Counted from the stretch's first letter, positions 1-8,662 are shown. The stretch: 64,000 nucleotides of DNA from Streptomyces sp. YIM 130001 (GCF_003574445.1 NZ_KZ984559.1:222311-286310), one strand, 5' to 3'. Numbers and translations are program-made. The notes: a model not told the origin generated them from the sequence alone.

Positions 1-490
1 CGTGGATGAAGTCGTCCAGGACGAAGGTGCGCGGGTCCTCGGGCAGTCCGGCACGGTGCTTCTGCAGCAGGATCAGATCGCGCGGGTGCTCGAGGCACTG
101 GGCGTAGCCCGGTGCGTGACGGCGGTTGAAGCCGACGGCGAGGGACACTCCGCGGTCCTCGGCGAGCGCCACCAGCCGTTCGGACTCGGCGAGTTCGTAC
201 GCGATGGGCTTGTCGACGTAGGTGGGGACGCCGGCCTCGACGAGGCGTTCGACGATGGCGGGGTGGGCCGCGGTCGGGGCGTGCACCAGGGCGGCGTCGA
301 GGCCCTGGACGAGCAGTGAGTCCAGGTCGGTGTGGAGCCGCTCGGCCGACAGGTGGTGGGCGGCTCCGATGCGCTCCAGGGTGGCCGCGGTGCGGGTCTG
401 CAGGTGCAGTTCGACGCCGGGGAGGGTGGCGAGTACCGGAAGGTAGGCCTTCTGCGCGATGTCACCGAGCCCGATGCAGCCGACCTTCAC
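1..490 (-). CDS. Gfo/Idh/MocA family oxidoreductase (N-terminal part)
   Basis: Only the first 163 codons lie in the window; the 3' end runs off the left edge. The GTG start at 490 is preceded by GGGGAG at 7 nt spacing. The protein opens with a Rossmann dinucleotide fold (VKVGCIGLGDIAQKAYLPVL) and has the family's second-strand motif VDKPIAYEL at about residue 95, the counterpart of the usual EKP motif. Family members are NAD(P)-dependent dehydrogenases or reductases of sugars, inositols or biliverdin-like substrates. The substrate here cannot be read. It lies 17 bp downstream of an FAD monooxygenase on the same strand, so the two are probably one transcript. I am confident of the family and not of the reaction. 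Confidence 0.85.
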   Translation of the reverse strand, partial: MKVGCIGLGDIAQKAYLPVLATLPGVELHLQTRTAATLERIGAAHHLSAERLHTDLDSLLVQGLDAALVHAPTAAHPAIVERLVEAGVPTYVDKPIAYELAESERLVALAEDRGVSLAVGFNRRHAPGYAQCLEHPRDLILLQKHRAGLPEDPRTFVLDDFIH

Positions 491-507
491 GTCCGTCTCC
501 CCTGCTG

Positions 508-1695
508 TCAGTGGCTTTCCGGACGGGCAGCATACGTGCGCTCGGGCGGCTGCCAGTCCAGGACCCCGTCGAAGCTGCGCAGCATGACGCTGCCGCCGAA
601 CCGTCCGACGCCTGCGATCACCGTGTCGCGCACCATGACGCCGGCTCGGCTGCGCACGGTGGTGGCCCTGCCGGTCCGGACGGACCTGCGGACGACGTCC
701 ATCGTGCGGGGCAGTCGGTCGCGGGTGTACGCGGCGAGCGCGAGGCCGAGTTCGGCTTCGCCGGGGGTGTGGTGGGCGAGGACGACGGCGTCCTCGATGG
801 CCTGGTTGCCGCCCTGTCCCAGGCTCGGGGGCATCGCGTGTGCGGCGTCGCCGAGCAGCGCGACGCGGCCGCGATGGTAGGCGGGCAGAGGTTGCTTCAC
901 GTACCGCACGTCGTTGCGGAGGACGTCCTCGGGGGCGGCGGCGTCCAGGATCGCCGGGATCGGCTGGTGCCAACCCCCGAACACCCGGCGCAGTTCGGCC
1001 AGTTCGGAGTCGGGGGCGCTGCCTCCCGCCGGCACGGCTGCGGCGGCGTACGCGTAGATCCGGCCGTCCTTGAGCGGCTGGCTGCCCCACAGCCGGCCGC
1101 GGCCCCAGGTCTCGTGCGGGGCGAACTCGCGCCCGGCCGAGGGGACCACGCAGCGCCAGGTGGTGAATCCCGCATACACGGTTCCCGGGTGGTCGGGGAA
1201 CAGGGCCCGGCGCACCTGGGAGTTGATGCCGTCGGCGCCGACCACGAGGTCGGCCTGCTCCTCACCCGCGGTGGTGGTGACGGTGGCGGGGCGGGTGGTG
1301 CCACCCGGGTCGGTGAGTTCGGCCGGACTGTCGACGCGTACGGCGTCCTGCGGGAGTTCGGCGCGGAGCCGGTCGATGAGGGTGGCCCGGTGCAGCAGCA
1401 CCAGGGTGCTCCCGAAGCGGCGGGCGGTGGCGGCACTGTCGGTACGGGCCAGCCAGCGGCCGCCCGGGGTGCGCAGCCCGCCGGGCCCCTGCCAGGCGGC
1501 GAGTTCGCGGACGGGATCGCCGAGGCCGATGACGTCGAGGGCGCGCTGCCCGTTGGGGGCGAGCGAGATGCCGGCGCCGACCGGTTCCAGAGATGCGGCG
1601 CGCTCCAGGACGGTGACCTGCCAGCCGCGCCGGTGCAGGGCCACCGCCGCGGTGAGCCCGCCGATGCCCCCGCCGATGATCAGTGCGCGTGCCAT
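508..1695 (-). CDS. FAD-dependent monooxygenase (aromatic hydroxylase type)
   Basis: A 395-residue class A flavoprotein monooxygenase. The N-terminus has the FAD/NAD dinucleotide motif GGGIGGLTAAVALHRRGW followed by VLER. A DG motif (GADGINSQVR) lies near residue 155, and the GD motif GDAAHAMPPSLGQGGNQ near residue 285 contacts the FAD ribityl chain. Such enzymes hydroxylate phenolic or other aromatic compounds with NAD(P)H and O2 in the cytoplasm. The ATG start follows AGGAGG at about 5 nt. Its promoter region is shared with the divergent TetR gene and holds two ACTACA-N2-TGTAGT sites, so repression by that regulator with relief by an inducer or substrate is likely. Length is normal for the family. 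Confidence 0.88.
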   Translation of the reverse strand: MARALIIGGGIGGLTAAVALHRRGWQVTVLERAASLEPVGAGISLAPNGQRALDVIGLGDPVRELAAWQGPGGLRTPGGRWLARTDSAATARRFGSTLVLLHRATLIDRLRAELPQDAVRVDSPAELTDPGGTTRPATVTTTAGEEQADLVVGADGINSQVRRALFPDHPGTVYAGFTTWRCVVPSAGREFAPHETWGRGRLWGSQPLKDGRIYAYAAAAVPAGGSAPDSELAELRRVFGGWHQPIPAILDAAAPEDVLRNDVRYVKQPLPAYHRGRVALLGDAAHAMPPSLGQGGNQAIEDAVVLAHHTPGEAELGLALAAYTRDRLPRTMDVVRRSVRTGRATTVRSRAGVMVRDTVIAGVGRFGGSVMLRSFDGVLDWQPPERTYAARPESH

Positions 1696-1739
1696 GACTC
1701 CTCCTGCTGGTCGCTCCGCGTGATGACCGCAATCCGGTT

Positions 1740-1787
1740 ACTACAGGTGTAGTCACCCCATGGCGCCGACCATACTACAGCTGTAGT
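1740..1787. promoter_or_regulatory. Paired TetR-type operators between FAD monooxygenase and TetR genes
   Basis: Two inverted repeats share the arms ACTACA and TGTAGT: ACTACAGGTGTAGT at 1740-1753 and the perfect palindrome ACTACAGCTGTAGT at 1774-1787. Their centres are 34 bp apart, about three helical turns. They fill the short gap between the monooxygenase start (1695) and the TetR start (1810), where a local TetR repressor would control both genes. The repeats are seen directly; the assignment to this regulator is inferred from position. Confidence 0.75.
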
Positions 1788-1809
1788 CGTCGTGGGTAGA
1801 GTGGCCGCC

Positions 1810-2400
1810 ATGACCGAGAGCACACCGGGGCGTACCCGGGCCGAGAGGATCGCGGACGCCGCGCTCGCCCTGCTCGCCGATCGTGGCATGCGGGGCCTCA
1901 CCCACCGGGCGGTGGACGCGGCGGCCGGACTGCCCGAGGGATCGACGTCCAACCAGGCACGCACCCGACTCGCGCTCCTCGAAGCCGCCGTGCGCCGGCT
2001 GGCCGAGCGCGAGAGCCAGGTCCTCGCGCCGCGCGAACTGCCGGATCCGGCCAAGGGGATCGACGCGTTCGCGGACAGCCTCGCACTGGCTCTGCACCGG
2101 TCCCTCGAGGGGCACCGCCCCCTGGTGGTGGCCCGCTACGAGCTGGCGCTCGAGGCGACGCGACGCCCCGAGCTGCGGCGGTACTACGACGAGGCCGGGC
2201 GGCAGTTCAGCGAACCGCTGCTCGCACTGCTGCGGGAGTCCGGTTCGGCGGATCCGGAACGGCATGCACTGCAGCTCGTCGCCTGGTGCGACGGGATGCT
2301 GTTCTGCTGCGTGGCCGGTTCCTTCCATGCGACGACGCCGTCGGTGGCTCAGCTGCGCGCAGGCTTCGGCGAGGTACTGCGCGGGATGCTGTCGGCCTGA
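1810..2400 (+). CDS. TetR/AcrR family transcriptional regulator
   Basis: A 196-residue TetR repressor. The N-terminal helix-turn-helix spans about residues 5-50 (TRAERIADAALALLADRGMR, then GLTHRAVDAAAGLPEGSTSN), and the rest is the helical ligand and dimer domain. In-frame GTG codons exist at 1792 and 1801. I chose the ATG at 1810 because the TetR alignment begins just after it and because the operator palindrome ends at 1787. It is divergent from the FAD monooxygenase over two matched palindromes, so it probably represses that gene and itself. The ligand is unknown but is presumably an aromatic compound handled by the monooxygenase. Confidence 0.88.
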   Translation: MTESTPGRTRAERIADAALALLADRGMRGLTHRAVDAAAGLPEGSTSNQARTRLALLEAAVRRLAERESQVLAPRELPDPAKGIDAFADSLALALHRSLEGHRPLVVARYELALEATRRPELRRYYDEAGRQFSEPLLALLRESGSADPERHALQLVAWCDGMLFCCVAGSFHATTPSVAQLRAGFGEVLRGMLSA

Positions 2401-2599
2401 CGGCTCATGGTCCGCGGCGTGGGCCGATCCGCTCGGGCGGGCGCCGTTCACCGTGCGGGCGCCGCCGCGCAGTCAATCGTTCCGCGGCGTCCACCCGGCT
2501 CCGCACGGCTTCCACGGGCGGGTGACCGGCGTCACCCGCCCGGGCCAACCTCATCCCTTCCCTGCTCCAAGAGGCCCGGGACGGAGCAGAGTTGCCCGG

Positions 2600-3082
2600 A
2601 TGCACCGAATGACCACAGCGGCGCTCCTCGTCACGGTGGCGGTCACCGCCGTCTCCGGATGCGTCTCCGTCGCACAGCCCTCGGTCCGGGAGTCCGGCTC
2701 CCCCACCGCCCCTCCGGTCGCGGCTCCGAGCGCGCAGCGGGGTTCGGCACCCAGGGCAGTCGAGGCGCCGGCGCGGGAGGCCCTGCGGCTGATGGGCCCG
2801 GCCCCGAGCAAGAGCACGGACACGGCGTCGCCCGCGCCGACGCCCGGGCAGGACGCAGGCCCGGCACCGACGGCGACTCCCGGAGACCCTCCCGGGGGCG
2901 GCCCACCGGGCCAGGGCAGGGCCCGGGCGCCCCGGCTTCCGGTGGGCGGCGACCTGCCCGCCCGTGTCCTGCCCACCCAGACGGCCATCGGCGCTGAACT
3001 CTGCAAGCTCGGACGGCAGTACGGCGGCTGGCCCCCGGACAGCCCACAGGCACGGATCTGCGAACGCGCGTCCCGCGGCTAG
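2600..3082 (+). CDS. Small proline-rich lipoprotein
   Basis: A predicted 160-residue secreted lipoprotein. The ATG at 2600 starts a signal peptide (MHRMTTAALLVTVAVTAVSG) directly followed by Cys20, a good lipobox (V-S-G-C), so the mature protein should be lipid-anchored on the outer face of the membrane. A disordered Pro/Ala/Ser/Gly region of about 80 residues follows, then a short conserved-looking C-terminus with two cysteines (ELCKLGRQYGG and ICERASRG) that could form a disulfide. I recognise no enzyme domain. About 200 bp without an obvious gene separate it from the TetR gene upstream. Confidence 0.65.
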   Translation: MHRMTTAALLVTVAVTAVSGCVSVAQPSVRESGSPTAPPVAAPSAQRGSAPRAVEAPAREALRLMGPAPSKSTDTASPAPTPGQDAGPAPTATPGDPPGGGPPGQGRARAPRLPVGGDLPARVLPTQTAIGAELCKLGRQYGGWPPDSPQARICERASRG

Positions 3083-3269
3083 CGCCGGGACGGCAGTGCG
3101 TGAGGCCGTCCCGGGCGCGCATGACCGGGGCACCGCACAAGTGGCTGCCCGTCGATTCGGCCGAAGGGGGCACACCGGACTTCCCCGGGGCAGCGCGCGG
3201 CACCCGCTGCCGCTGGTTCGCGACCGCCGTTCACGTCGTACGGGCATGAAGGTGGTGAACCCCGGAGTT

Positions 3270-3809
3270 CTATGCGGGACGCGGATGTGGCGGTCCCAGC
3301 GGCCCGCCGGGTGACGATCCGCTGGACTGCAGTCGCCGTTCGAGACGCTCGACCGCGTTCCGGATGCCGTCGCCGTGTGCGTCGTCGACGAGGGAGCCGA
3401 AGGCTGCGCGGGAGGCCGTCAGGTGCACGCGGGCCTCGGTCTCCTTGCCGAGCTTGAGGTAGTCCGCCGCCAGGTTGACGTGCAGCGACGGGTAGAAGGC
3501 ACGCAACGCCAGGGACTGGTGGTGCTCCTCCTCCGCCCGTGCTTCCGCGAGCCGCTCCGCCGCGGCCAGGGCCCTGAGGTCCCAGTCCAGTTCGTCGGCG
3601 GGGTCGTCCTGGGTGTCCGCCAAGTAGTGGGCGATCGTGCAGCGGTGCAGCGGGTCGCCGGCCTCTCCGACCTCCTCCCACAGCGCGAGGAAACGGTTGC
3701 GGGCCTCTTCGCGGTCCCCGGCACGATGCAGCATGACCGCCTGCCCGGCCCGGGCCATGACGGCATCCTTCGACGCCGGCTCCTGCTCTTCAGCCACGGC
3801 TTCCTCCAT
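3270..3809 (-). CDS. Tetratricopeptide-repeat-like protein
   Basis: About 179 residues, rich in Ala, Glu, Arg and Leu, and predicted to be all-helical. Repeated helix pairs (AVMLHRAGDREEARNRFLAL, LHRCTIAHYLADTQDDPADE, LHVNLAADYLKLGKETEARV) have the TPR pattern of small and large residues. Such proteins act as cytoplasmic scaffolds. The ATG at 3809 has only a weak ribosome binding site, but the reading frame upstream lacks TPR character, so the start is uncertain. The C-terminal 20 residues are low-complexity Gly/Pro/Ser. The gene is convergent with the lipoprotein gene, and its neighbour upstream is a decayed regulator. Confidence 0.68.
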   Translation of the reverse strand: MEEAVAEEQEPASKDAVMARAGQAVMLHRAGDREEARNRFLALWEEVGEAGDPLHRCTIAHYLADTQDDPADELDWDLRALAAAERLAEARAEEEHHQSLALRAFYPSLHVNLAADYLKLGKETEARVHLTASRAAFGSLVDDAHGDGIRNAVERLERRLQSSGSSPGGPLGPPHPRPA

Positions 3810-3987
3810 GTTCGCGATGCTTGGCCGTACGTCCGACCATGCCCCGGGACCGGTCGGTCCGCGAGACGTCACCCCGCGACCGGCACCCAAGCCGGGGACG
3901 CGACCCGCACCTTCCGGGCCGTCCACTTCCTGCCGCACGCGGTATCCCGGGCCGGCGAACCGGACGGACCGGCGGAGCGCCGTAGGG

Positions 3988-4640
3988 AGGAGCTCGCAGG
4001 GCCTCGATGAACCGGGCGAAGACCGGCGCCGGGCTCGGCGGGAGGGTCCGTCCGTTGTTGACGGACACCAGGCGCCCATACCGTTCTGTACGGGTCCCGT
4101 TGGCGATCTCCAGGCGGGCCGGGAGCCGGCGGCGCAGGTCGATGTCGTCCGTGCGGTCGCATACCTGGGCGTGGCGGGAGGTCAGGCCGTCGACGACGGG
4201 TGACTCCTCGGCGGAGTCCGCGAGCTGCCGTCGGTGAGGGCACGACCGGCCTGCCCGCGGACCGTTTCGGTGAGGTCGTGGTGCAGCCCGGTGGCGTCGC
4301 GCCGGGCACGTTGGGCCGCCTGATGCTCGGCCATCCGGCGCACCGCGGTACGCAAGTCCTGTTCCTGGGTGGGTTCGGCGAGTTCCGCCCGGGCGTCGAC
4401 CTGCTCGGGCTCGGGGTCTTCCGGCAGCTCGGGCATGGTCGGGCGCAGCATCGCGACGAGGTCGGGATCGGCGTGCGGACCACCGAAGTGGCGTGGATGA
4501 ACTCGTCGATGAGACGCCGGCGTTCGTCGTCGGAGAGCCGTGCGCGCTGGTGCGTGAGAGCCGTTTCCTTTGGAGCCGGACGCAGCCCTGCGCGCGGCAT
4601 GCAGGAAACCTTCGGCGGTGCTTAAGAAATCCTCGATGGA
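3988..4640 (-). pseudogene. Decayed MerR-like regulator remnant (C-terminal half, several frameshifts)
   Basis: Coherent protein sequence on the minus strand continues through three reading frames and is open in none of them. At about 4495-4575 it reads LTHQRARLSDDERRRLIDEF. At about 4225-4495 it reads HADPDLVAMLRPTMPELPED and RTAVRRMAEHQAAQRARRDA. At about 3990-4225 it reads SPVVDGLTSRHAQVC and PAPVFARFIEALRA. From memory these stretches match, in order, the effector half of long actinobacterial MerR-type regulators. A fragment FLSTAEGFLHAARRA at about 4610 may be the linker. The DNA-binding N-terminus is missing and at least two frameshifts are needed, so this is a relic. Family assignment is inference from recalled sequence; the frame-hopping is seen directly. 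Confidence 0.5.
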
Positions 4641-4752
4641 CCGCGGCATCCCCGTACGGAAGAGTCGGATGCGGCGGTGGACGACCGCCCTCCACCCACT
4701 CCACTCCCTTGGGCTCGCCCTGCCGTGGGAGCCCCACGAAGGAGCCGATCCG

Positions 4753-5781
4753 TTGAAGGCACTGGTCAAGGACAAGGCAGAACCGGGGCTGTGGCTGGCG
4801 GACGTCCCCGAACCGTCCGTCGGCACCTCGGACGTACTGATCAAGGTGCTGCGGACCGGGATCTGCGGCACGGATCTGCACATCCGGGCCTGGGACGGCT
4901 GGGCACGGTCGACGATCGGTACGCCGCTGGTCGTCGGCCACGAGTTCGTCGGCGAGGTCGTCGGGACTGGTCGCGGCGTGACCGGCATCGCCGTCGGTGA
5001 CCTGGTCAGTGGCGAGGGCCACCTGGTGTGCGGGAGCTGCCGCAACTGTCTGGCCGGGCGCCGGCATCTGTGCCGCGCGACGGTGGGACTCGGCGTGGGC
5101 CGTGACGGCGCGTTCGCCGAATACGTCGCGCTGCCCGCGTCCAATGTGTGGGTGCACCGGGCGCCGGTGGACCTGGACGTCGCGGCGATCTTCGACCCGT
5201 TCGGCAACGCGGTGCACACGGCGCTCTCTTTCCCGCTGGTGGGCGAGGACGTGCTCATCACCGGCGCCGGTCCGATCGGCCTGATGGCTGCGGCGGTCGC
5301 CCAGCACGCGGGCGCCCGCAACGTGGTGATCACCGACGTCAGCGAGGAGCGCCTCGACCTCGCCCGCAAGGTGGGGGTCAGTCTGGCCCTCGACGTGTCC
5401 GGCGCCACGATCGCCGACGGCCAGCGTGAGCTCGGTCTGCGCGAGGGCTTCGACATCGGCCTGGAGATGTCCGGCAACCCGGTCGCGATGCGGGAGATGC
5501 TCGCCAACATGACGCACGGCGGCCGGATCGCCATGCTCGGCCTGCCGTCCGAGGAGTTCGCGGTCGACTGGGCCCGCATCGTGACCTCGATGATCACCGT
5601 CAAGGGCATCTACGGCCGAGAGATGTTCGAGACCTGGTACGCGATGTCCGTGCTTCTGGAGGGCGGCCTCGACCTGTCACCGGTGATCACCGGCCGCTAC
5701 CCGTACACCGACTTCGAAGCGGCCTTCGACGACGCGGCGAGCGGCCGCGGCGGCAAGGTCATCCTGGACTGGAGCGCCTGA
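4753..5781 (+). CDS. tdh: L-threonine 3-dehydrogenase
   Basis: A 342-residue zinc-dependent medium-chain dehydrogenase that oxidises L-threonine to 2-amino-3-ketobutyrate with NAD+. The catalytic zinc region is visible as GICGTDLHI and GHEFVGEVVG, and four structural-zinc cysteines lie in CGSCRNCLAGRRHLC. The Rossmann motif is GAGPIGLMAAAVAQHAGARN. I chose the TTG at 4753 because AAGGAG lies 8 nt upstream and the resulting length matches the family (about 341). The open frame extends further upstream but lacks homology and crosses the decayed MerR remnant. The gene is followed 50 bp downstream by kbl, which cleaves the product to glycine and acetyl-CoA. Confidence 0.95.
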   Translation: MKALVKDKAEPGLWLADVPEPSVGTSDVLIKVLRTGICGTDLHIRAWDGWARSTIGTPLVVGHEFVGEVVGTGRGVTGIAVGDLVSGEGHLVCGSCRNCLAGRRHLCRATVGLGVGRDGAFAEYVALPASNVWVHRAPVDLDVAAIFDPFGNAVHTALSFPLVGEDVLITGAGPIGLMAAAVAQHAGARNVVITDVSEERLDLARKVGVSLALDVSGATIADGQRELGLREGFDIGLEMSGNPVAMREMLANMTHGGRIAMLGLPSEEFAVDWARIVTSMITVKGIYGREMFETWYAMSVLLEGGLDLSPVITGRYPYTDFEAAFDDAASGRGGKVILDWSA

Positions 5782-5831
5782 CTCCGCCTGTCCGCGGCTC
5801 CCTGAACTCCCCTCCCCGAAGGACTTCTCCC

Positions 5832-7055
5832 ATGCTCGACGACGTACGCGACGACATCCGCACCACCCTCGACGAGATCACCGCGGCCGGCCTGCACAAG
5901 CCCGAGCGGGTCATCGGCACTCCGCAGTCCGCGAGCGTCGAGGTCACGGCCGGCGGCCGCCCCGGCGAGGTACTCAACTTCTGCGCGAACAACTACCTCG
6001 GACTCGCCGATCACCCCGAGGTCGTCGCCGCCGGACACGCCGCGCTCGACCGCTGGGGATACGGCATGGCGTCCGTCCGCTTCATCTGCGGCACGCAGGA
6101 GGTCCACAAGGAGCTCGAGGCGCGGCTGTCCGCGTTCCTCGGCCAGGAGGACACGATCCTCTACTCGTCCTGCTTCGACGCCAACGGCGGTGTCTTCGAG
6201 ACGCTGCTCGGCGCGGACGACGCGGTGATCTCCGACGCCCTCAACCACGCCTCGATCATCGACGGCATCCGGCTGAGCAAGGCCCGCCGGTTCCGCTACG
6301 CCAACCGTGACATGGCCGATCTCGAGGCCCAGTTGAAGGCCGCGGACGAAGCAGGTGCGCGACGCAAGCTGGTCGTCACGGACGGCGTCTTCTCGATGGA
6401 CGGCTATCTGGCCCCGCTCGCGGACATCTGCGATCTGGCGGAGCGGTTCGGCGCGATGGTGATGGTCGACGACTCGCACGCCGTCGGCTTCGTCGGCCCC
6501 GGCGGGCGCGGCACTCCGGAGCTGCACGGTGTGATGGACCGTGTCGACATCATCACCGGGACGCTCGGCAAGGCCCTCGGGGGCGCCTCCGGCGGCTACG
6601 TCGCCGCCCGCGCCGAGATCGTCGCGCTCCTGCGTCAGCGCTCGCGCCCGTACCTCTTCTCCAACTCCCTCGCCCCGGTGATCGCGGCGGCCTCCCTGAA
6701 GGTGCTCGACCTGCTCGAATCGGCCGGCGACCTGCGGGAACGTCTCGCCCGGAACACAGAGCTCTTCCGCAGCCGTATGGCAGCCGAAGGATTCGACATC
6801 CTGCCCGGCGAGCACGCCATCGCGCCGGTCATGATCGGCGATGCGACGATCGCGGGCCGGATGGCCGAGCTGCTCCTGGAGCGCGGGGTGTACGTGATCG
6901 GCTTCTCGTATCCCGTGGTGCCGCAGGGCCAGGCCCGTATCCGCGTACAGCTCTCGGCCGCGCACTCCACCGAGGACGTGAACCGTGCCGTGGACGCCTT
7001 CGTCGAGGCCCGCGCGCACCTGGACGCGACGGGTTTGGCAGTATCGGAGGCATGA
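5832..7055 (+). CDS. kbl: 2-amino-3-ketobutyrate CoA ligase (glycine C-acetyltransferase)
   Basis: A 407-residue PLP enzyme of the alpha-oxoamine synthase family. It cleaves 2-amino-3-ketobutyrate with CoA to glycine and acetyl-CoA. The PLP lysine sits in GTLGKALGGASGGY; the cofactor-contacting DDSHAVGFVGPGGRG and substrate-loop motif NNYLGLADHPEV are present. The ATG at 5832 follows GAAGGA at about 8 nt. It completes threonine breakdown begun by Tdh encoded just upstream. Its last codons overlap the start of a LysR regulator by 4 bp (ATGA), so the three genes are translationally linked. Length is slightly above the usual 397 because of a short C-terminal tail. Confidence 0.96.
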   Translation: MLDDVRDDIRTTLDEITAAGLHKPERVIGTPQSASVEVTAGGRPGEVLNFCANNYLGLADHPEVVAAGHAALDRWGYGMASVRFICGTQEVHKELEARLSAFLGQEDTILYSSCFDANGGVFETLLGADDAVISDALNHASIIDGIRLSKARRFRYANRDMADLEAQLKAADEAGARRKLVVTDGVFSMDGYLAPLADICDLAERFGAMVMVDDSHAVGFVGPGGRGTPELHGVMDRVDIITGTLGKALGGASGGYVAARAEIVALLRQRSRPYLFSNSLAPVIAAASLKVLDLLESAGDLRERLARNTELFRSRMAAEGFDILPGEHAIAPVMIGDATIAGRMAELLLERGVYVIGFSYPVVPQGQARIRVQLSAAHSTEDVNRAVDAFVEARAHLDATGLAVSEA

Positions 7056-7954
7056 TCGAGGCGCGGCGGCTGCACATCCTCCGGGCGGTGGCCGACCACA
7101 ACACCGTGACGGCGGCCGCCGCCGCGCTCTATCTCACGCCCTCCGCGGTCTCCCAGCAGCTGGCGGCCCTGGAGCAGGAGACGGGTCACAAGCTGGTGGA
7201 ACGGGGCGCACGCGGGGTCACCCTCACCGCCGCCGGCGAGATCCTGCTCACCCACACCAACTCCGTGCTCGCCCAGCTGGAGCGGGCCGAGGCGGAGCTG
7301 GCCGCGTACAGCACGGGCGAGGCCGGCACGGTGACGCTGGCCTCGTTCGCGACCGGCATCGGGCTCGTCGTCGGTCCGGCCCTGACACAGCTGGCCGTAC
7401 GGGCACCGGGCATCCGGGTGCGGGTCCAGGACGCCGAGGGCGACGCCAGCCTGCCGATGCTCCTCGACCGGCGTATCGATGTCGCGGTCGCCGTCGAGTA
7501 CCGGGGCGCCCCCGGCGCCGACGACGACCGGATCACCAGGGTGCCGCTCTACGCGGAGCCGTTCGACGCGGTGCTGCCGGTGGGGCACCGGCTCACGGAC
7601 GCCGAGTGGGTGCCGCTCTCCGAGCTCGCGCGGGACACCTGGATCGGACCGTACCCGGGCAATCCCTGCCACGACGTGGTGGTCCTGGCCTGTGAACACG
7701 CCGGATTCTCGCCGCAGTTCGAGCACTCCTCCGACGATTTCCGGGCAGTGGTGGCACTCGCCTCGGCCGGCGCCGGGGTGGCGCTCGTCCCGCGTTCCGC
7801 ACTGCACGGCATGGACCTCACGGCGGCCGCCGTGCGGCCGGTGGACGGCGCCGCCCCGGCCCGCAAGGTGTTCGCCGCGGTACGCCATGGGGCGGAGGCG
7901 CATCCGCTGATCAGGCCGGTCATCGACGCGCTGCGCGAAGCGGCCGTCGGCTGA
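7052..7954 (+). CDS. LysR family transcriptional regulator
   Basis: A 300-residue LysR-type regulator. The winged helix-turn-helix is in residues 1-60 (ALYLTPSAVSQQLAALEQET), followed by a linker helix and a two-lobed effector-binding domain. The start overlaps the kbl stop by 4 bp, so it is co-translated with tdh-kbl and is the natural candidate regulator of threonine catabolism. LysR genes are more often divergent from their target, so the promoter-distal place in the operon is less common and suggests positive feedback or constant stoichiometry. The effector is unknown; threonine or glycine is an inference from context. Confidence 0.9.
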   Translation: MIEARRLHILRAVADHNTVTAAAAALYLTPSAVSQQLAALEQETGHKLVERGARGVTLTAAGEILLTHTNSVLAQLERAEAELAAYSTGEAGTVTLASFATGIGLVVGPALTQLAVRAPGIRVRVQDAEGDASLPMLLDRRIDVAVAVEYRGAPGADDDRITRVPLYAEPFDAVLPVGHRLTDAEWVPLSELARDTWIGPYPGNPCHDVVVLACEHAGFSPQFEHSSDDFRAVVALASAGAGVALVPRSALHGMDLTAAAVRPVDGAAPARKVFAAVRHGAEAHPLIRPVIDALREAAVG

Positions 7955-7972
7955 TCCGGCGGCAGCCGCCCG

Positions 7973-8662
7973 TCAGCTCGAGGCCAGGTCGGGGATCCGC
8001 CAGTCGATCGGGGTGTGTCCCTGTGCGGCGACCGCGGCATCGATCTGGGTGAACGGCCGGGAACCGAAGAACTTCCGTGCGGACAGCGGCGAGGGGTGAG
8101 CACCCTTGACCACCGCATGGCGCTCCGCATCGATCAGCGGCAGCTTCTTCTGTGCGTAGTTCCCCCACAGGACGAAGACCGCCGGGTCCGGACGCGCGGA
8201 CACCGCCCGGATCACCGCATCGGTGAATCGCTCCCAGCCCTTGCCCTTGTGGGAGTTGGCCTCGGACGCGCGGACGGTGAGCACCGCGTTCAGCAGCAGG
8301 ACGCCCTGCTCGGCCCAGGGCATCAGATAGCCGTTGTCCGGCACCGGGGTGCCGAGTTCGGCGTGCATCTCCTTGAAGATGTTCCGCAGCGACGGCGGCG
8401 TCCGCACCCCGGGACGTACCGAGAAGCACAGACCGTGCCCCTGGCCCTCGCCGTGGTAGGGGTCCTGGCCGAGGACGAGCACCTTGACCCGGTCGAACGG
8501 TGTGGCGTCCAGGGCGGCGAAAACTTCGGACGACGGCGGGTACACCGGTCCGTTCGCCCGCTCCTTCTCGACGAACTCGGTGAGCTCCGCGAAGTACGGC
8601 TGCCTCAGCTCGTCGCCGAGTGCGTCCTGCCAGGACGCGGGGAGCGCGGCGGTTCCGGTCAC
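7973..8662 (-). CDS. ung: Uracil-DNA glycosylase, family 1
   Basis: A 229-residue family 1 uracil-DNA glycosylase that removes uracil from DNA as the first step of base excision repair. It has the water-activating motif GQDPYHGEGQGHGLCFSV, the Leu-loop motif HPSPLSARKFF and the uracil-pocket sequence LLLNAVLTVR. I chose the GTG at 8662 because GGAGG lies 8 nt upstream (GGAGGTTGTTCAC then GTG); the longer frame to 8701 adds residues without family similarity. It is convergent with the LysR gene, only 18 bp apart, and stands alone transcriptionally. Confidence 0.95.
   Translation of the reverse strand: MTGTAALPASWQDALGDELRQPYFAELTEFVEKERANGPVYPPSSEVFAALDATPFDRVKVLVLGQDPYHGEGQGHGLCFSVRPGVRTPPSLRNIFKEMHAELGTPVPDNGYLMPWAEQGVLLLNAVLTVRASEANSHKGKGWERFTDAVIRAVSARPDPAVFVLWGNYAQKKLPLIDAERHAVVKGAHPSPLSARKFFGSRPFTQIDAAVAAQGHTPIDWRIPDLASS

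Noticed and set aside
316..1752. Long plus-strand open frame opposite the FAD monooxygenase
   Set aside because: It is the antisense shadow of the monooxygenase; at this GC content long antisense frames are expected, and it shows no domain.
3790..5517. 575-codon minus-strand open frame over the tdh gene
   Set aside because: Most of it is antisense to tdh. Only its last part carries the MerR-like relic, reported as a pseudogene.
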